Positions 51,723 through 63,907 of a stretch of DNA of 64,000 bases are shown here, piece after piece. The DNA comes from Halisarca cf. caerulea (taxonomy: Eukaryota > Porifera > Demospongiae > Chondrillida > Halisarcidae). A program made the translations under genes and the position numbers. The stretch covers positions 525,650 through 589,649 of the forward strand of contig CAUJGJ010000287.1 of assembly GCA_963170055.1 (NCBI GenBank). The letters run 5' to 3'. The notes under the pieces are model-generated. The model had not been told where the DNA came from and ran no database searches. It saw nothing but the letters and a program-made list of their open reading frames with translations. The first letter of the stretch is position 1. Each line of letters opens with the position of its first letter.

Positions 51723-54700
51723 AATGAAAGTTACTTTCTTCACATTTTAAGAAATTTGCAACTTTGGCAATTTTATTATTATGATAAAATTAAAATTACC
51801 ACCGTTAACATTTTTAAGAGACTTTGGAATAGTTGTTTAAGCTGAAATTTGCATTAAATGAAAGTTACTTTGTTCACATTTTAAGAAATTTGCAACTTTG
51901 GCAATTTTATTCTTATCATAAAATTTAATTTACCACCGTTAACATTTTTAAGAGACTTTGGAATAGTTGTTTAAGCTGAAATTTGCATTGAATGAAAGTT
52001 ACTTTCTTCACATTTTAAGAAATTTGCAACTTTGGCAATTTTATTCTTATGATAAAATTAAAATTACCAGCGTTAACATTTTGAAGAGACTTTGGAATAG
52101 TTGTTTAAGCTGAAATTTGCATTAAATGAAAGTTACTTTCTTCACATTTTAAGAAATTTGCAACTTTGGCAATTTTATTCTTATGATAAAATTAAAATTA
52201 CCAGCGTTAACATTTTCAAGAGACTTTGGAATAGTTGTTTAAGCTGAAATTTGCATTAAATGAAAGTTACATTCTTCACATTTTAAGAAATTTGCAACTT
52301 TGGCAATTTTATTCTTATGATAAAATTAAAATTACCACCGTTAACATTTTCAAGAGACTTTGGAATAGTTGTTTAAGCTGAAATTTGCATTAAATGAAAG
52401 TTACTTTCTTCACATTTTAAGAAATTTGCAACTTTGGCAATTTTATTCTTATGATAAAATTAAAATTACCACCGTTAACATTTTCAAGAGACTTTGGAAT
52501 AGTTGTTTAAGCTGAAATTTGCATTAAATGAAAGTTACTTTCTTCACATTTTAAGAAATTTGCAACTTTGGCAATTTTATTCTTATGATAAAATTAAAAT
52601 TACCAGCGTTAACATTTTCAAGAGACTTTGGAATAGTTGTTTAAGCTGAAATTTGCATTAAATGAAAGTTACATTCTTCACATTTTAAGAAATTTGCAAC
52701 TTTGGCAATTTTATTCTTATGATAAAATTAAAATTACCAGCGTTAACATTTTCAAGAGACTTTGGAATAGTTGTTTAAGCTGAAATTTGCATTAAATGAA
52801 AGTTACTTTCTTCACATTTTAAGAAATTTGCAACTTTGGCAATTTTATTCTTATGATAAAATTAAAATTACCAGCGTTAACATTTTCAAGAGACTTTGGA
52901 ATAGTTGTTTAAGCTGAAATTTGCATTAAATGAAAGTTACTTTGTTCACATTTTAAGAAATTTGCAACTTTGGCAATTTTATTCTTATGATAAAATTAAA
53001 ATTACCACCGTTAACATTTTTAAGAGACTTTGGAATAGTTGTTTAAGCTGAAATTTGCATTGAATGAAAGTTACTTTCTTCACATTTTAAGAAATTTGCA
53101 ACTTTGGCAATTTTATTCTTATGATAAAATTAAAATTACTACCGTTAACATTTTCAAGAGACTTTGGAATAGTTGTTTAAGCTGAAATTTGCATTAAATG
53201 AAAGTTACTTTCTTCACATTTTAAGAAATTTGCAACTTTGGCAATTTTATTCTTATGATAAAATTAAAATTACCAGCGTTAACATTTTCAAGAGACTTTG
53301 GAATAGTTGTTTAAGCTGAAATTTGCATTAAATGAAAGTTACATTCTTCACATTTTAAGAAATTTGCAACTTTGGCAATTTTATTCTTATGATAAAATTA
53401 AAATTACCAGCGTTAACATTTTCAAGAGACTTTGGAATAGTTGTTTAAGCTGAAATTTGCATTAAATGAAAGTTACACTCTTCACATTTTAAGAAATTTG
53501 CAACTTTGGCAATTTTATTCTTATGATAAAATTAAAATTACCAGCGTTAACATTTTCAAGAGACTTTGGAATAGTTGTTTAAGCTGAAATTTGCATTAAA
53601 TGAAAGTTACTTTCTTCACATTTTAAGAAATTTGCAACTTTGGCAATTTTATTCTTATGATAAAATTAAAATTACCAGCGTTAACATTTTGAAGAGACTT
53701 TGGAATAGTTGTTTAAGCTGAAATTTGCATTAAATGAAAGTTACTTTCTTCACATTTTAAGAAATTTGCAACTTTGGCAATTTTATTATTATGATAAAAT
53801 TAAAATTACCACCGTTAACATTTTTAAGAGACTTTGGAATAGTTGTTTAAGCTGAAATTTGCATTAAATGAAAGTTACTTTGTTCACATTTTAAGAAATT
53901 TGCAACTTTGGCAATTTTATTCTTATCATAAAATTTAATTTACCACCGTTAACATTTTTAAGAGACTTTGGAATAGTTGTTTAAGCTGAAATTTGCATTG
54001 AATGAAAGTTACTTTCTTCACATTTTAAGAAATTTGCAACTTTGGCAATTTTATTCTTATGATAAAATTAAAATTACCAGCGTTAACATTTTGAAGAGAC
54101 TTTGGAATAGTTGTTTAAGCTGAAATTTGCATTAAATGAAAGTTACTTTCTTCACATTTTAAGAAATTTGCAACTTTGGCAATTTTATTCTTATGATAAA
54201 ATTAAAATTACCAGCGTTAACATTTTCAAGAGACTTTGGAATAGTTGTTTAAGCTGAAATTTGCATTAAATGAAAGTTACATTCTTCACATTTTAAGAAA
54301 TTTGCAACTTTGGCAATTTTATTCTTATGATAAAATTAAAATTACCAGCGTTAACATTTTCAAGAGACTTTGGAATAGTTGTTTAAGCTGAAATTTGCAT
54401 TAAATGAAAGTTACTTTCTTCACATTTTAAGAAATTTGCAACTTTGGCAATTTTATTCTTATGATAAAATTAAAATTACCAGCGTTAACATTTTCAAGAG
54501 ACTTTGGAATAGTTGTTTAAGCTGAAATTTGCATTAAATGAAAGTTACTTTCTTCACATTTTAAGAAATTTGCAACTTTGGCAATTTTATTCTTATGATA
54601 AAATTAAAATTACCAGCGTTAACATTTTCAAGAGACTTTGGAATAGTTGTTTAAGCTGAAATTTGCATTAAATGAAAGTTACTTTCTTCACATTTTAAGA

Positions 54701-55742
54701 AATTTGCAACTTTGGCAATTTTATTCTTATGATAAAATTAAAATTACCAGCGTTAACATTTTGAAGAGACTTTGGAATAGTTGTTTAAGCTGAAATTTGC
54801 ATTAAATGAAAGTTACATTCTTCACATTTTAAGAAATTTGCAACTTTGGCAATTTTATTCTTATGATAAAATTAAAATTACCAGCGTTAACATTTTGAAG
54901 AGACTTTGGAATAGTTGTTTAAGCTGAAATTTGCATTAAATGAAAGTTACTTTCTTCACATTTTAAGAAATTTGCAACTTTGGCAATTTTATTCTTATGA
55001 TAAAATTAAAATTACCAGCGTTAACATTTTCAAGAGACTTTGGAATAGTTGTTTAAGCTGAAATTTGCATTAAATGAAAGTTACATTCTTCACATTTTAA
55101 GAAATTTGCAACTTTGGCAATTTTATTCTTATGATAAAATTAAAATTACCAGCGTTAACATTTTCAAGAGACTTTGGAATAGTTGTTTAAGCTGAAATTT
55201 GCATTAAATGAAAGTTACTTTCTTCACATTTTAAGAAATTTGCAACTTTGGCAATTTTATTCTTATGATAAAATTAAAATTACCACCGTTAACATTTTCA
55301 AGAGACTTTGGAATAGTTGTTTAAGCTGAAATTTGCATTAAATGAAAGTTACTTTCTTCACATTTTAAGAAATTTGCAACTTTGGCAATTTTATTCTTAT
55401 GATAAAATTAAAATTACCAGCGTTAACATTTTCAAGAGACTTTGGAATAGTTGTTTAAGCTGAAATTTGCAATAAATGAAAGTTACATTCTTCACATTTT
55501 AAGAAATTTGCAACTTTGGCAATTTTATTCTTATGATAAAATTAAAATTACCAGCGTTAACATTTTCAAGAGACTTTGGAATAGTTGTTTAAGCTGAAAT
55601 TTGCATTAAATGAAAGTTACATTCTTCACATTTTAAGAAATTTGCAACTTTGGCAATTTTATTCTTATGATAAAATTAAAATTACCAGCGTTAACATTTT
55701 CAAGAGAGTTTGGAATAGTTGTTTAAGCTGAAATTTGCATTA
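51723..55742. repeat. Monomers 386-415, CGGC/A13-rich domain
   Basis: The opening order 'attattat', FL+G134, CGGG, CGGC, A13 recurs at monomers 401-405, 15 monomers (2010 bp) downstream. The rest is dominated by CGGC and A13-CGGC. Private changes include 'attactacc' (near 53139), 'ttacactc' (near 53477), 'gcaataaatg' (near 55471) and 'gagagtttgg' (near 55708). G16 monomers become rare from here rightwards. Confidence 0.82.
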
Positions 55743-58020
55743 AATGAAAGTTACTTTCTTCACATTTTAAGAAATTTGCAACTTTGGCAATTTTATTCTT
55801 ATGATAAAATTTAATTTACCACCGTTAACATTTTTAAGAGACTTTGGAATAGTTGTTTAAGCTGAAATTTGCATTGAAAGAAAGTTACTTTCTTCACATT
55901 TTAAGAAATTTGCAACTTTGGCAATTTTATTCTTATGATAAAATTAAAATTACCAGCGTTAACATTTTGAAGAGACTTTGGAATAGTTGTTTAAGCTGAA
56001 ATTTGCATTAAATGAAAGTTACATTCTTCACATTTTAAGAAATTTGCAACTTTGGCAATTTTATTCTTATGATAAAATTAAAATTACCAGCGTTAACATT
56101 TTCAAGAGACTTTGGAATAGTTGTTTAAGCTGAAATTTGCATTAAATGAAAGTTACATTCTTCACATTTTAAGAAATTTGCAACTTTGGCAATTTTATTC
56201 TTATGATAAAATTAAAATTACCAGCGTTAACATTTTCAAGAGACTTTGGAATAGTTGTTTAAGCTGAAATTTGCTTTAAATGAAAGTTACATTCTTCACA
56301 TTTTAAGAAATTTGCAACTTTGGCAATTTTATTCTTATGATAAAATTAAAATTACCAGCGTTAACATTTTCAAGAGACTTTGGAATAGTTGTTTAAGCTG
56401 AAATTTGCATTAAATGAAAGTTACTTTCTTCACATTTTAAGAAATTTGCAACTTTGGCAATTTTATTCTTATGATAAAATTTAATTTACCACCGTTAACA
56501 TTTTTAAGAGACTTTGGAATAGTTGTTTAAGCTGAAATTTGCATTGAATGAAAGTTACTTTCTTCACATTTTAAGAAATTTGCAACTTTGGCAATTTTAT
56601 TCTTATGATAAAATTAAAATTACCAGCGTTAACATTTTGAAGAGACTTTGGAATAGTTGTTTAAGCTGAAATTTGCATTAAATGAAAGTTACATTCTTCA
56701 CATTTTAAGAAATTTGCAACTTTGGCAATTTTATTCTTATGATAAAATTAAAATTACCAGCGTTAACATTTTCAAGAGACTTTGGAATAGTTGTTTAAGC
56801 TGAAATTTGCTTTAAATGAAAGTTACATTCTTCACATTTTAAGAAATTTGCAACTTTGGCAATTTTATTCTTATGATAAAATTAAAATTACCAGCGTTAA
56901 CATTTTCAAGAGACTTTGGAATAGTTGTTTAAGCTGAAATTTGCATTAAATGAAAGTTACTTTCTTCACATTTTAAGAAATTTGCAACTTTGGCAATTTT
57001 ATTCTTATGATAAAATTTAATTTACCACCGTTAACATTTTTAAGAGACTTTGGAATAGTTGTTTAAGCTGAAATTTGCATTGAATGAAAGTTACTTTCTT
57101 CACATTTTAAGAAATTTGCAACTTTGGCAATTTTATTCTTATGATAAAATTAAAATTACCAGCGTTAACATTTTGAAGAGACTTTGGAATAGTTGTTTAA
57201 GCTGAAATTTGCATTAAATGAAAGTTACATTCTTCACATTTTAAGAAATTTGCAACTTTGGCAATTTTATTCTTATGATAAAATTAAAATTACCAGCGTT
57301 AACATTTTCAAGAGACTTTGGAATAGTTGTTTAAGCTGAAATTTGCTTTAAATGAAAGTTACATTCTTCACATTTTAAGAAATTTGCAACTTTGGCAATT
57401 TTATTCTTATGATAAAATTAAAATTACCAGCGTTAACATTTTCAAGAGACTTTGGAATAGTTGTTTAAGCTGAAATTTGCATTAAATGAAAGTTACATTC
57501 TTCACATTTTAAGAAATTTGCAACTTTGGCAATTTTATTCTTATGATAAAATTAAAATTACCAGCGTTAACATTTTCAAGAGACTTTGGAATAGTTGTTT
57601 AAGCTGAAATTTGCTTTAAATGAAAGTTACATTCTTCACATTTTAAGAAATTTGCAACTTTGGCAATTTTATTCTTATGATAAAATTAAAATTACCAGCG
57701 TTAACATTTTCAAGAGACTTTGGAATAGTTGTTTAAGCTGAAATTTGCATTAAATGAAAGTTACTTTCTTCACATTTTAAGAAATTTGCAACTTTGGCAA
57801 TTTTATTCTTATGATAAAATTTAATTTACCACCGTTAACATTTTTAAGAGACTTTGGAATAGTTGTTTAAGCTGAAATTTGCATTGAATGAAAGTTACTT
57901 TCTTCACATTTTAAGAAATTTGCAACTTTGGCAATTTTATTCTTATGATAAAATTAAAATTACCAGCGTTAACATTTTGAAGAGACTTTGGAATAGTTGT
58001 TTAAGCTGAAATTTGCATTA
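55743..58020. repeat. 4-6-monomer HOR with a recombinant FL type (C16-G61-FL) and T131
   Basis: FL monomers with C16 and G61 start at 55743, 56413, 56949 and 57753; every earlier FL monomer has G16 and C61. Units are FL, CGGG, then two to four A13-CGGC monomers, several ending in 'gctttaaatg' (T131). Copies are 55743-56412 (5 monomers), 56413-56948 (4) and 56949-57752 (6), so unit length varies by whole monomers. T131 first appears at about 56275. One 'gaaagaaag' change is private to about 55879. Confidence 0.88.
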
Positions 58021-60820
58021 AATGAAAGTTACTTTGTTCACATTTTAAGAAATTTGCAACTTTGGCAATTTTATTCTTATCATAAAATTTAATTTACCAC
58101 CGTTAACATTTTTAAGAGACTTTGGAATAGTTGTTTAAGCTGAAATTTGCATTGAATGAAAGTTACTTTCTTCACATTTTAAGAAATTTGCAACTTTGGC
58201 AATTTTATTCTTATGATAAAATTAAAATTACCAGCGTTAACATTTTCAAGAGACTTTGGAATAGTTGTTTAAGCTGAAATTTGCTTTAAATGAAAGTTAC
58301 ATTCTTCACATTTTAAGAAATTTGCAACTTTGGCAATTTTATTCTTATGATAAAATTAAAATTACCAGCGTTAACATTTTCAAGAGACTTTGGAATAGTT
58401 GTTTAAGCTGAAATTTGCATTAAATGAAAGTTACATTCTTCACATTTTAAGAAATTTGCAACTTTGGCAATTTTATTCTTATGATAAAATTAAAATTACC
58501 AGCGTTAACATTTTCAAGAGACTTTGGAATAGTTGTTTAAGCTGAAATTTGCTTTAAATGAAAGTTACATTCTTCACATTTTAAGAAATTTGCAACTTTG
58601 GCAATTTTATTCTTATGATAAAATTAAAATTACCAGCGTTAACATTTTCAAGAGACTTTGGAATAGTTGTTTAAGCTGAAATTTGCTTTAAATGAAAGTT
58701 TTTTTCTTCACATTTTAAGAAATTTGCAACTTTGGCAATTTTATTCTTATGATAAAATTTAATTTACCACCGTTAACATTTTTAAGAGACTTTGGAATAG
58801 TTGTTTAAGCTGAAATTTGCATTGAATGAAAGTTACTTTCTTCACATTTTAAGAAATTTGCAACTTTGGCAATTTTATTCTTATGATAAAATTAAAATTA
58901 CCAGCGTTAACATTTTGAAGAGACTTTGGAATAGTTGTTTAAGCTGAAATTTGCATTAAATGAAAGTTACTTTGTTCACATTTTAAGAAATTTGCAACTT
59001 TGGCAATTTTATTCTTATCATAAAATTTAATTTACCACCGTTAACATTTTTAAGAGACTTTGGAATAGTTGTTTAAGCTGAAATTTGCATTGAATGAAAG
59101 TTACTTTCTTCACATTTTAAGAAATTTGCAACTTTGGCAATTTTATTCTTATGATAAAATTAAAATTACCAGCGTTAACATTTTCAAGAGACTTTGGAAT
59201 AGTTGTTTAAGCTGAAATTTGCTTTAAATGAAAGTTACATTCTTCACATTTTAAGAAATTTGCAACTTTGGCAATTTTATTCTAATGATAAAATTAAAAT
59301 TACCAGCGTTAACATTTTCAAGAGACTTTGGAATAGTTGTTTAAGCTGAAATTTGCATTAAATGAAAGTTACATTCTTCACATTTTAAGAAATTTGCAAC
59401 TTGGCAATTTTATTCTTATGATAAAATTAAAATTACCAGCGTTAACATTTTCAAGAGACTTTGGAATAGTTGTTTAAGCTGAAATTTGCTTTAAATGATA
59501 GTTACATTCTTCACATTTAAGAAATTTGCAACTTTGGCAATTTTATTCTTATGATAAAATTAAAATTACCAGCGTTAACATTTTCAAGAGACTTTGGAAT
59601 AGTTGTTTAAGCTGAAATTTGCTTTAAAATGAAGTTACTTTCTTCACATTTTAAGAAATTTGCAACTTTGGCAATTTTATTCTTATGATAAAATTACCAC
59701 CGTTAACATTTTCAAGAGACTTTGGAATAGTTGTTTAAGCTGAAATTTGCATTAAATGAAAGTTACTTTCTTCACATTTTAAGAAATTTGCAACTTTGGC
59801 AATTTTATTCTTATGATAAAATTAAAATTACCACCGTTAACATTTTCAAGAGACTTTTGGAATAGTTGTTTAAGCTGAAATTTGCATTAAATGAAAGTTA
59901 CTTTGTTCACATTTTAAGAAATTTGCAACTTTGGCAATTTTATTCTTATCATAAAATTTAATTTACCACCGTTAACATTTTAAGAGACTTTGGAATAGTT
60001 GTTTAAGCTGAAATTTGCATTGAATGAAAGTTACTTTCTTCACATTTTAAGAAATTTGCAACTTTGGCAATTTTATTCTTATGATAAAATTAAAATTACC
60101 AGCGTTAACATTTTCAAGAGACTTTGGAATAGTTGTTTAAGCTGAAATTTGCTTTAATGAAAGTTACATTCTTCACATTTTAAGAAATTTGCAACTTTGG
60201 CAATTTTATTCTTATGATAAAATTAAAATTACCAGCGTTAACATTTTCAAGAGACTTTGGAATAGTTGTTTAAGCTGAAATTTGCATTAAATGAAAGTTA
60301 CATTCTTCACATTTTAAGAAATTTGCAACTTTGGCAATTTTATTCTTATGATAAAATTAAAATTACCAGCGTTAACATTTTCAAGAGACTTTGGAATAGT
60401 TGTTTAAGCTGAAATTTGCTTTAAATGAAAGTTACATTCTTCACATTTTAAGAAATTTGCAACTTTGGCAATTTTATTCTTATGATAAAATTAAAATTAC
60501 CAGCGTTAACATTTTCAAGAGACTTTGGAATAGTTGTTTAAGCTGAAATTTGCTTTAAATGAAAGTTACTTTCTTCACATTTTAAGAAATTTGCAACTTT
60601 GGCAATTTTATTCTTATGATAAAAATTACCACCGTTAACATTTTCAAGAGACTTTGGAATAGTTGTTTAAGCTGAAATTTGCATTAAATGAAAGTTACTT
60701 TCTTCACATTTTAAGAAATTTGCAACTTTGGCAATTTTATTCTTATGATAAAATTAAAATTACCACCGTTAACATTTTCAAGAGACTTTGGAATAGTTGT
60801 TTAAGCTGAAATTTGCATTA
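58021..60820. repeat. 7-monomer higher-order repeat, three tandem copies (938, 931, 931 bp)
   Basis: Copies are 58021-58958, 58959-59889 and 59890-60820. Each opens with G16-C61-FL+G134, then CGGC with T131, A13, A13 with T131, A13 with T131. In copies 2 and 3 the sixth monomer has lost 6 and 5 bp between 'gataaaa' and 'ttaccacc' (near 59690 and 60622). In copy 1 the sixth monomer is C16-G61-FL with 'gttttttcttc'. The shared deletion in copies 2 and 3 shows it arose before they split. Confidence 0.88.
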
Positions 60821-63800
60821 AATGAAAGTTACTTTGTTCACATTTTAAGAAATTTGCAACTTTGGCAATTTTATTCTTATCATAAAATTTAATTTACCAC
60901 CGTTAACATTTTTAAGAGACTTTGGAATAGTTGTTTAAGCTGAAATTTGCATTGAATGAAAGTTACTTTCTTCACATTTTAAGAAATTTGCAACTTTGGC
61001 AATTTTATTCTTATGATAAAATTAAAATTACCAGCGTTAACATTTTGAAGAGACTTTGGAATAGTTGTTTAAGCTGAAATTTGCATTAAATGAAAGTTAC
61101 TTTCTTCACATTTTAAGAAATTTGCAACTTTGGCAATTTTATTCTTATGATAAAATTAAAATTACCAGCGTTAACATTTTCAAGAGACTTTGGAATAGTT
61201 GTTTAAGCTGAAATTTGCATTAAATGAAAGATACTTTCTTCACATTTTAAGAAATTTGCAACTTTGGCAATTTTATTCTTATGATAAAATTAAAATTACC
61301 AGCGTTAACATTTTGAAGAGACTTTGGAATAGTTGTTTAAGCTGAAATTTGCATTAAATGAAAGTTACTTTCTTCACATTTTAAGAAATTTGCAACTTTG
61401 GCAATTTTATTCTTATGATAAAATTAAAATTACCAGCGTTAACATTTTCAAGAGACTTTGGAATAGTTGTTTAAGCTGAAATTTGCATTAAATGAAAGTT
61501 ACTTTGTTCACATTTTAAGAAATTTGCAACTTTGGCAATTTTATTCTTATCATAAAATTTAATTTACCACCGTTAACATTTTTAAGAGACTTTGGAATAG
61601 TTGTTTAAGCTGAAATTTTGCATTGAATGAAAGTTACTTTCTTCACATTTTAAGAAATTTGCAACTTTGGCAATTTTATTCTTATGATAAAATTAAAATT
61701 ACCAGCGTTAACATTTTGAAGAGACTTTGGAATAGTTGTTTAAGCTGAAATTTGCATTAAATGAAAGTTACTTTCTTCACATTTTAAGAAATTTGCAACT
61801 TTGGCAATTTTATTCTTATGATAAAAATTAAAATTACCAGCGTTAACATTTTCAAGAGACTTTGGAATAGTTGTTTAAGCTGAAATTTGCATTAAATGAA
61901 AGGTTACTTTCTTCACATTTTAAGAAATTTGCAACTTTGGCAATTTTATTCTTATGATAAAATTAAAAATTACCAGCGTTAACATTTTCAAGAGACTTTG
62001 GAATAGTTGTTTAAGCTGAAATTTGCATTAAATGAAAGTTACTTTGTTCACATTTTAAGAAATTTGCAACTTTGGCAATTTTATTTCTTATCATAAAATT
62101 TAATTTACCACCGTTAACATTTTTAAGAGACTTTGGAATAGTTGTTTAAGCTGAAATTTGCATTGAATGAAAGTTACTTTCTTCACATTTTAAGAAATTT
62201 GCAACTTTGGCAATTTTATTCTTATGATAAAATTAAAATTACCAGCGTTAACATTTTGAAGAGACTTTGGAATAGTTGTTTAAGCTGATAATTTGCATTA
62301 AATGAAAGTTACTTTCTTCACATTTTAAGAAATTTGCAACTTTGGCAATTTTATTCTTATGATAAAATTAAAATTACCAGCGTTAACATTTTCAAGAGAC
62401 TTTGGAATAGTTGTTTAAGCTGAAATTTGCATTAAATGAAAGTTACTTTCTTCACATTTTAAGAAATTTGCAACTTTGGCAATTTTATTCTTATGATAAA
62501 ATTAAAATTACCAGCGTTAACATTTTCAAGAGACTTTGGAATAGTTGTTTAAGCTGAAATTTGCATTAAATGAAAGTTACTTTCTTCACATTTTAAGAAA
62601 TTTGCAACTTTGGCAATTTTATTCTTATGATAAAATTAAAATTACCAGCGTTAACATTTTCAAGAGACTTTGGAATAGTTGTTTAAGCTGAAATTTGCAT
62701 TAAATGAAAGTTACTTTCTTCACATTTTAAGAAATTTGCAACTTTGGCAATTTTATTCTTATGATAAAATTAAAATTACCAGCGTTAACATTTTCAAGAG
62801 ACTTTGGAATAGTTGTTTAAGCTGAAATTTGCATTAAATGAAGTTACTTTCTTCACATTTTAAGAAATTTGCAACTTTGGCAATTTTATTCTTATGATAA
62901 AATTAAAATTACCAGCGTTAACATTTTCAAGAGACTTTGGAATAGTTGTTTAAGCTGAAATTTGCATTAAATGAAAGTTACTTTGTTCACATTTTAAGAA
63001 ATTTGCAACTTTGGCAATTTTATTCTTATCATAAAATTTAATTTACCACCGTTAACATTTTTAAGAGACTTTGGAATAGTTGTTTAAGCTGAAATTTGCA
63101 TTGAATGAAAGTTACTTTCTTCACATTTTAAGAAATTTGCAACTTTGGCAATTTTATTCTTATGATAAAATTAAAATTACCAGCGTTAACATTTTGAAGA
63201 GACTTTGGAATAGTTGTTTAAGCTGAAATTTGCATTAAATGAAAGTTACTTTCTTCACATTTTAAGAAATTTGCAACTTTGGCAATTTTATTCTTATGAT
63301 AAAATTAAAATTACCAGCGTTAACAGTTTTGAAGAGACTTTGGAATAGTTGTTTAAGCTGAAATTTGCATTAAATGAAAGTTACTTTCTTCACATTTTAA
63401 GAAATTTGCAACTTTGGCAATTTTATTCTTATGATAAAATTAAAATTACCAGCGTTAACATTTTCAAGAGACTTTGGAATAGTTGTTTAAGCTGAAATTT
63501 GCATTAAATGAAAGTTACTTTCTTCACATTTTAAGAAATTTGCAACTTTGGCAATTTTATTCTTATGATAAAATTAAAATTACCAGCGTTAACATTTTCA
63601 AGAGACTTTGGAATAGTTGTTTAAGCTGAAATTTGCATTAAATGAAAGTTACTTTCTTCACATTTTAAGAAATTTGCAACTTTGGCAATTTTATTCTTAT
63701 GATAAAATTAAATTTACCACCGTTAACATTTTCAAGAGACTTTGGAATAGTTGTTTAAGCTGAAATTTGCATTGAATGAAAGTTACTTTCTTCACATTTT

Positions 63801-63907
63801 AAGAAATTTGCAACTTTGGCAATTTTATTCTTATGATAAAATTAAAATTACCAGCGTTAACATTTGAAGAGACTTTGGAATAGTTGTTTAAGCTGAAATT
63901 TGCATTA
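59361..63907. repeat. Indel-rich right end of the array
   Basis: At least 17 length changes fall in this 4.5 kb, against one in the preceding 59.4 kb. Most are single-base changes in short homopolymers: losses near 59401, 59515, 59980, 60156, 62838 and 63865, and gains near 59855, 61617, 61825, 61901, 61967 and 62085. Others are insertions near 62288 ('ctgataatt') and 63326 ('acagtttt') and the 5-6-bp deletions near 59690 and 60622. The run of mostly isolated homopolymer changes resembles long-read consensus error, but array-edge decay would look similar. Confidence 0.85.
60821..63907. repeat. Monomers 454-476, FL-headed units of 4-7 monomers
   Basis: G16-C61-FL monomers start at 60821, 61491, 62031 and 62970, giving units of 5, 4 and 7 monomers. 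Each FL is followed by a G134-preceded CGGG and then CGGC monomers. A13 and T131 are absent, so this stretch differs from the neighbouring 7-mer domain. Monomer 475 (63641) has a partial FL ('attaaatttacc'). Confidence 0.82.
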
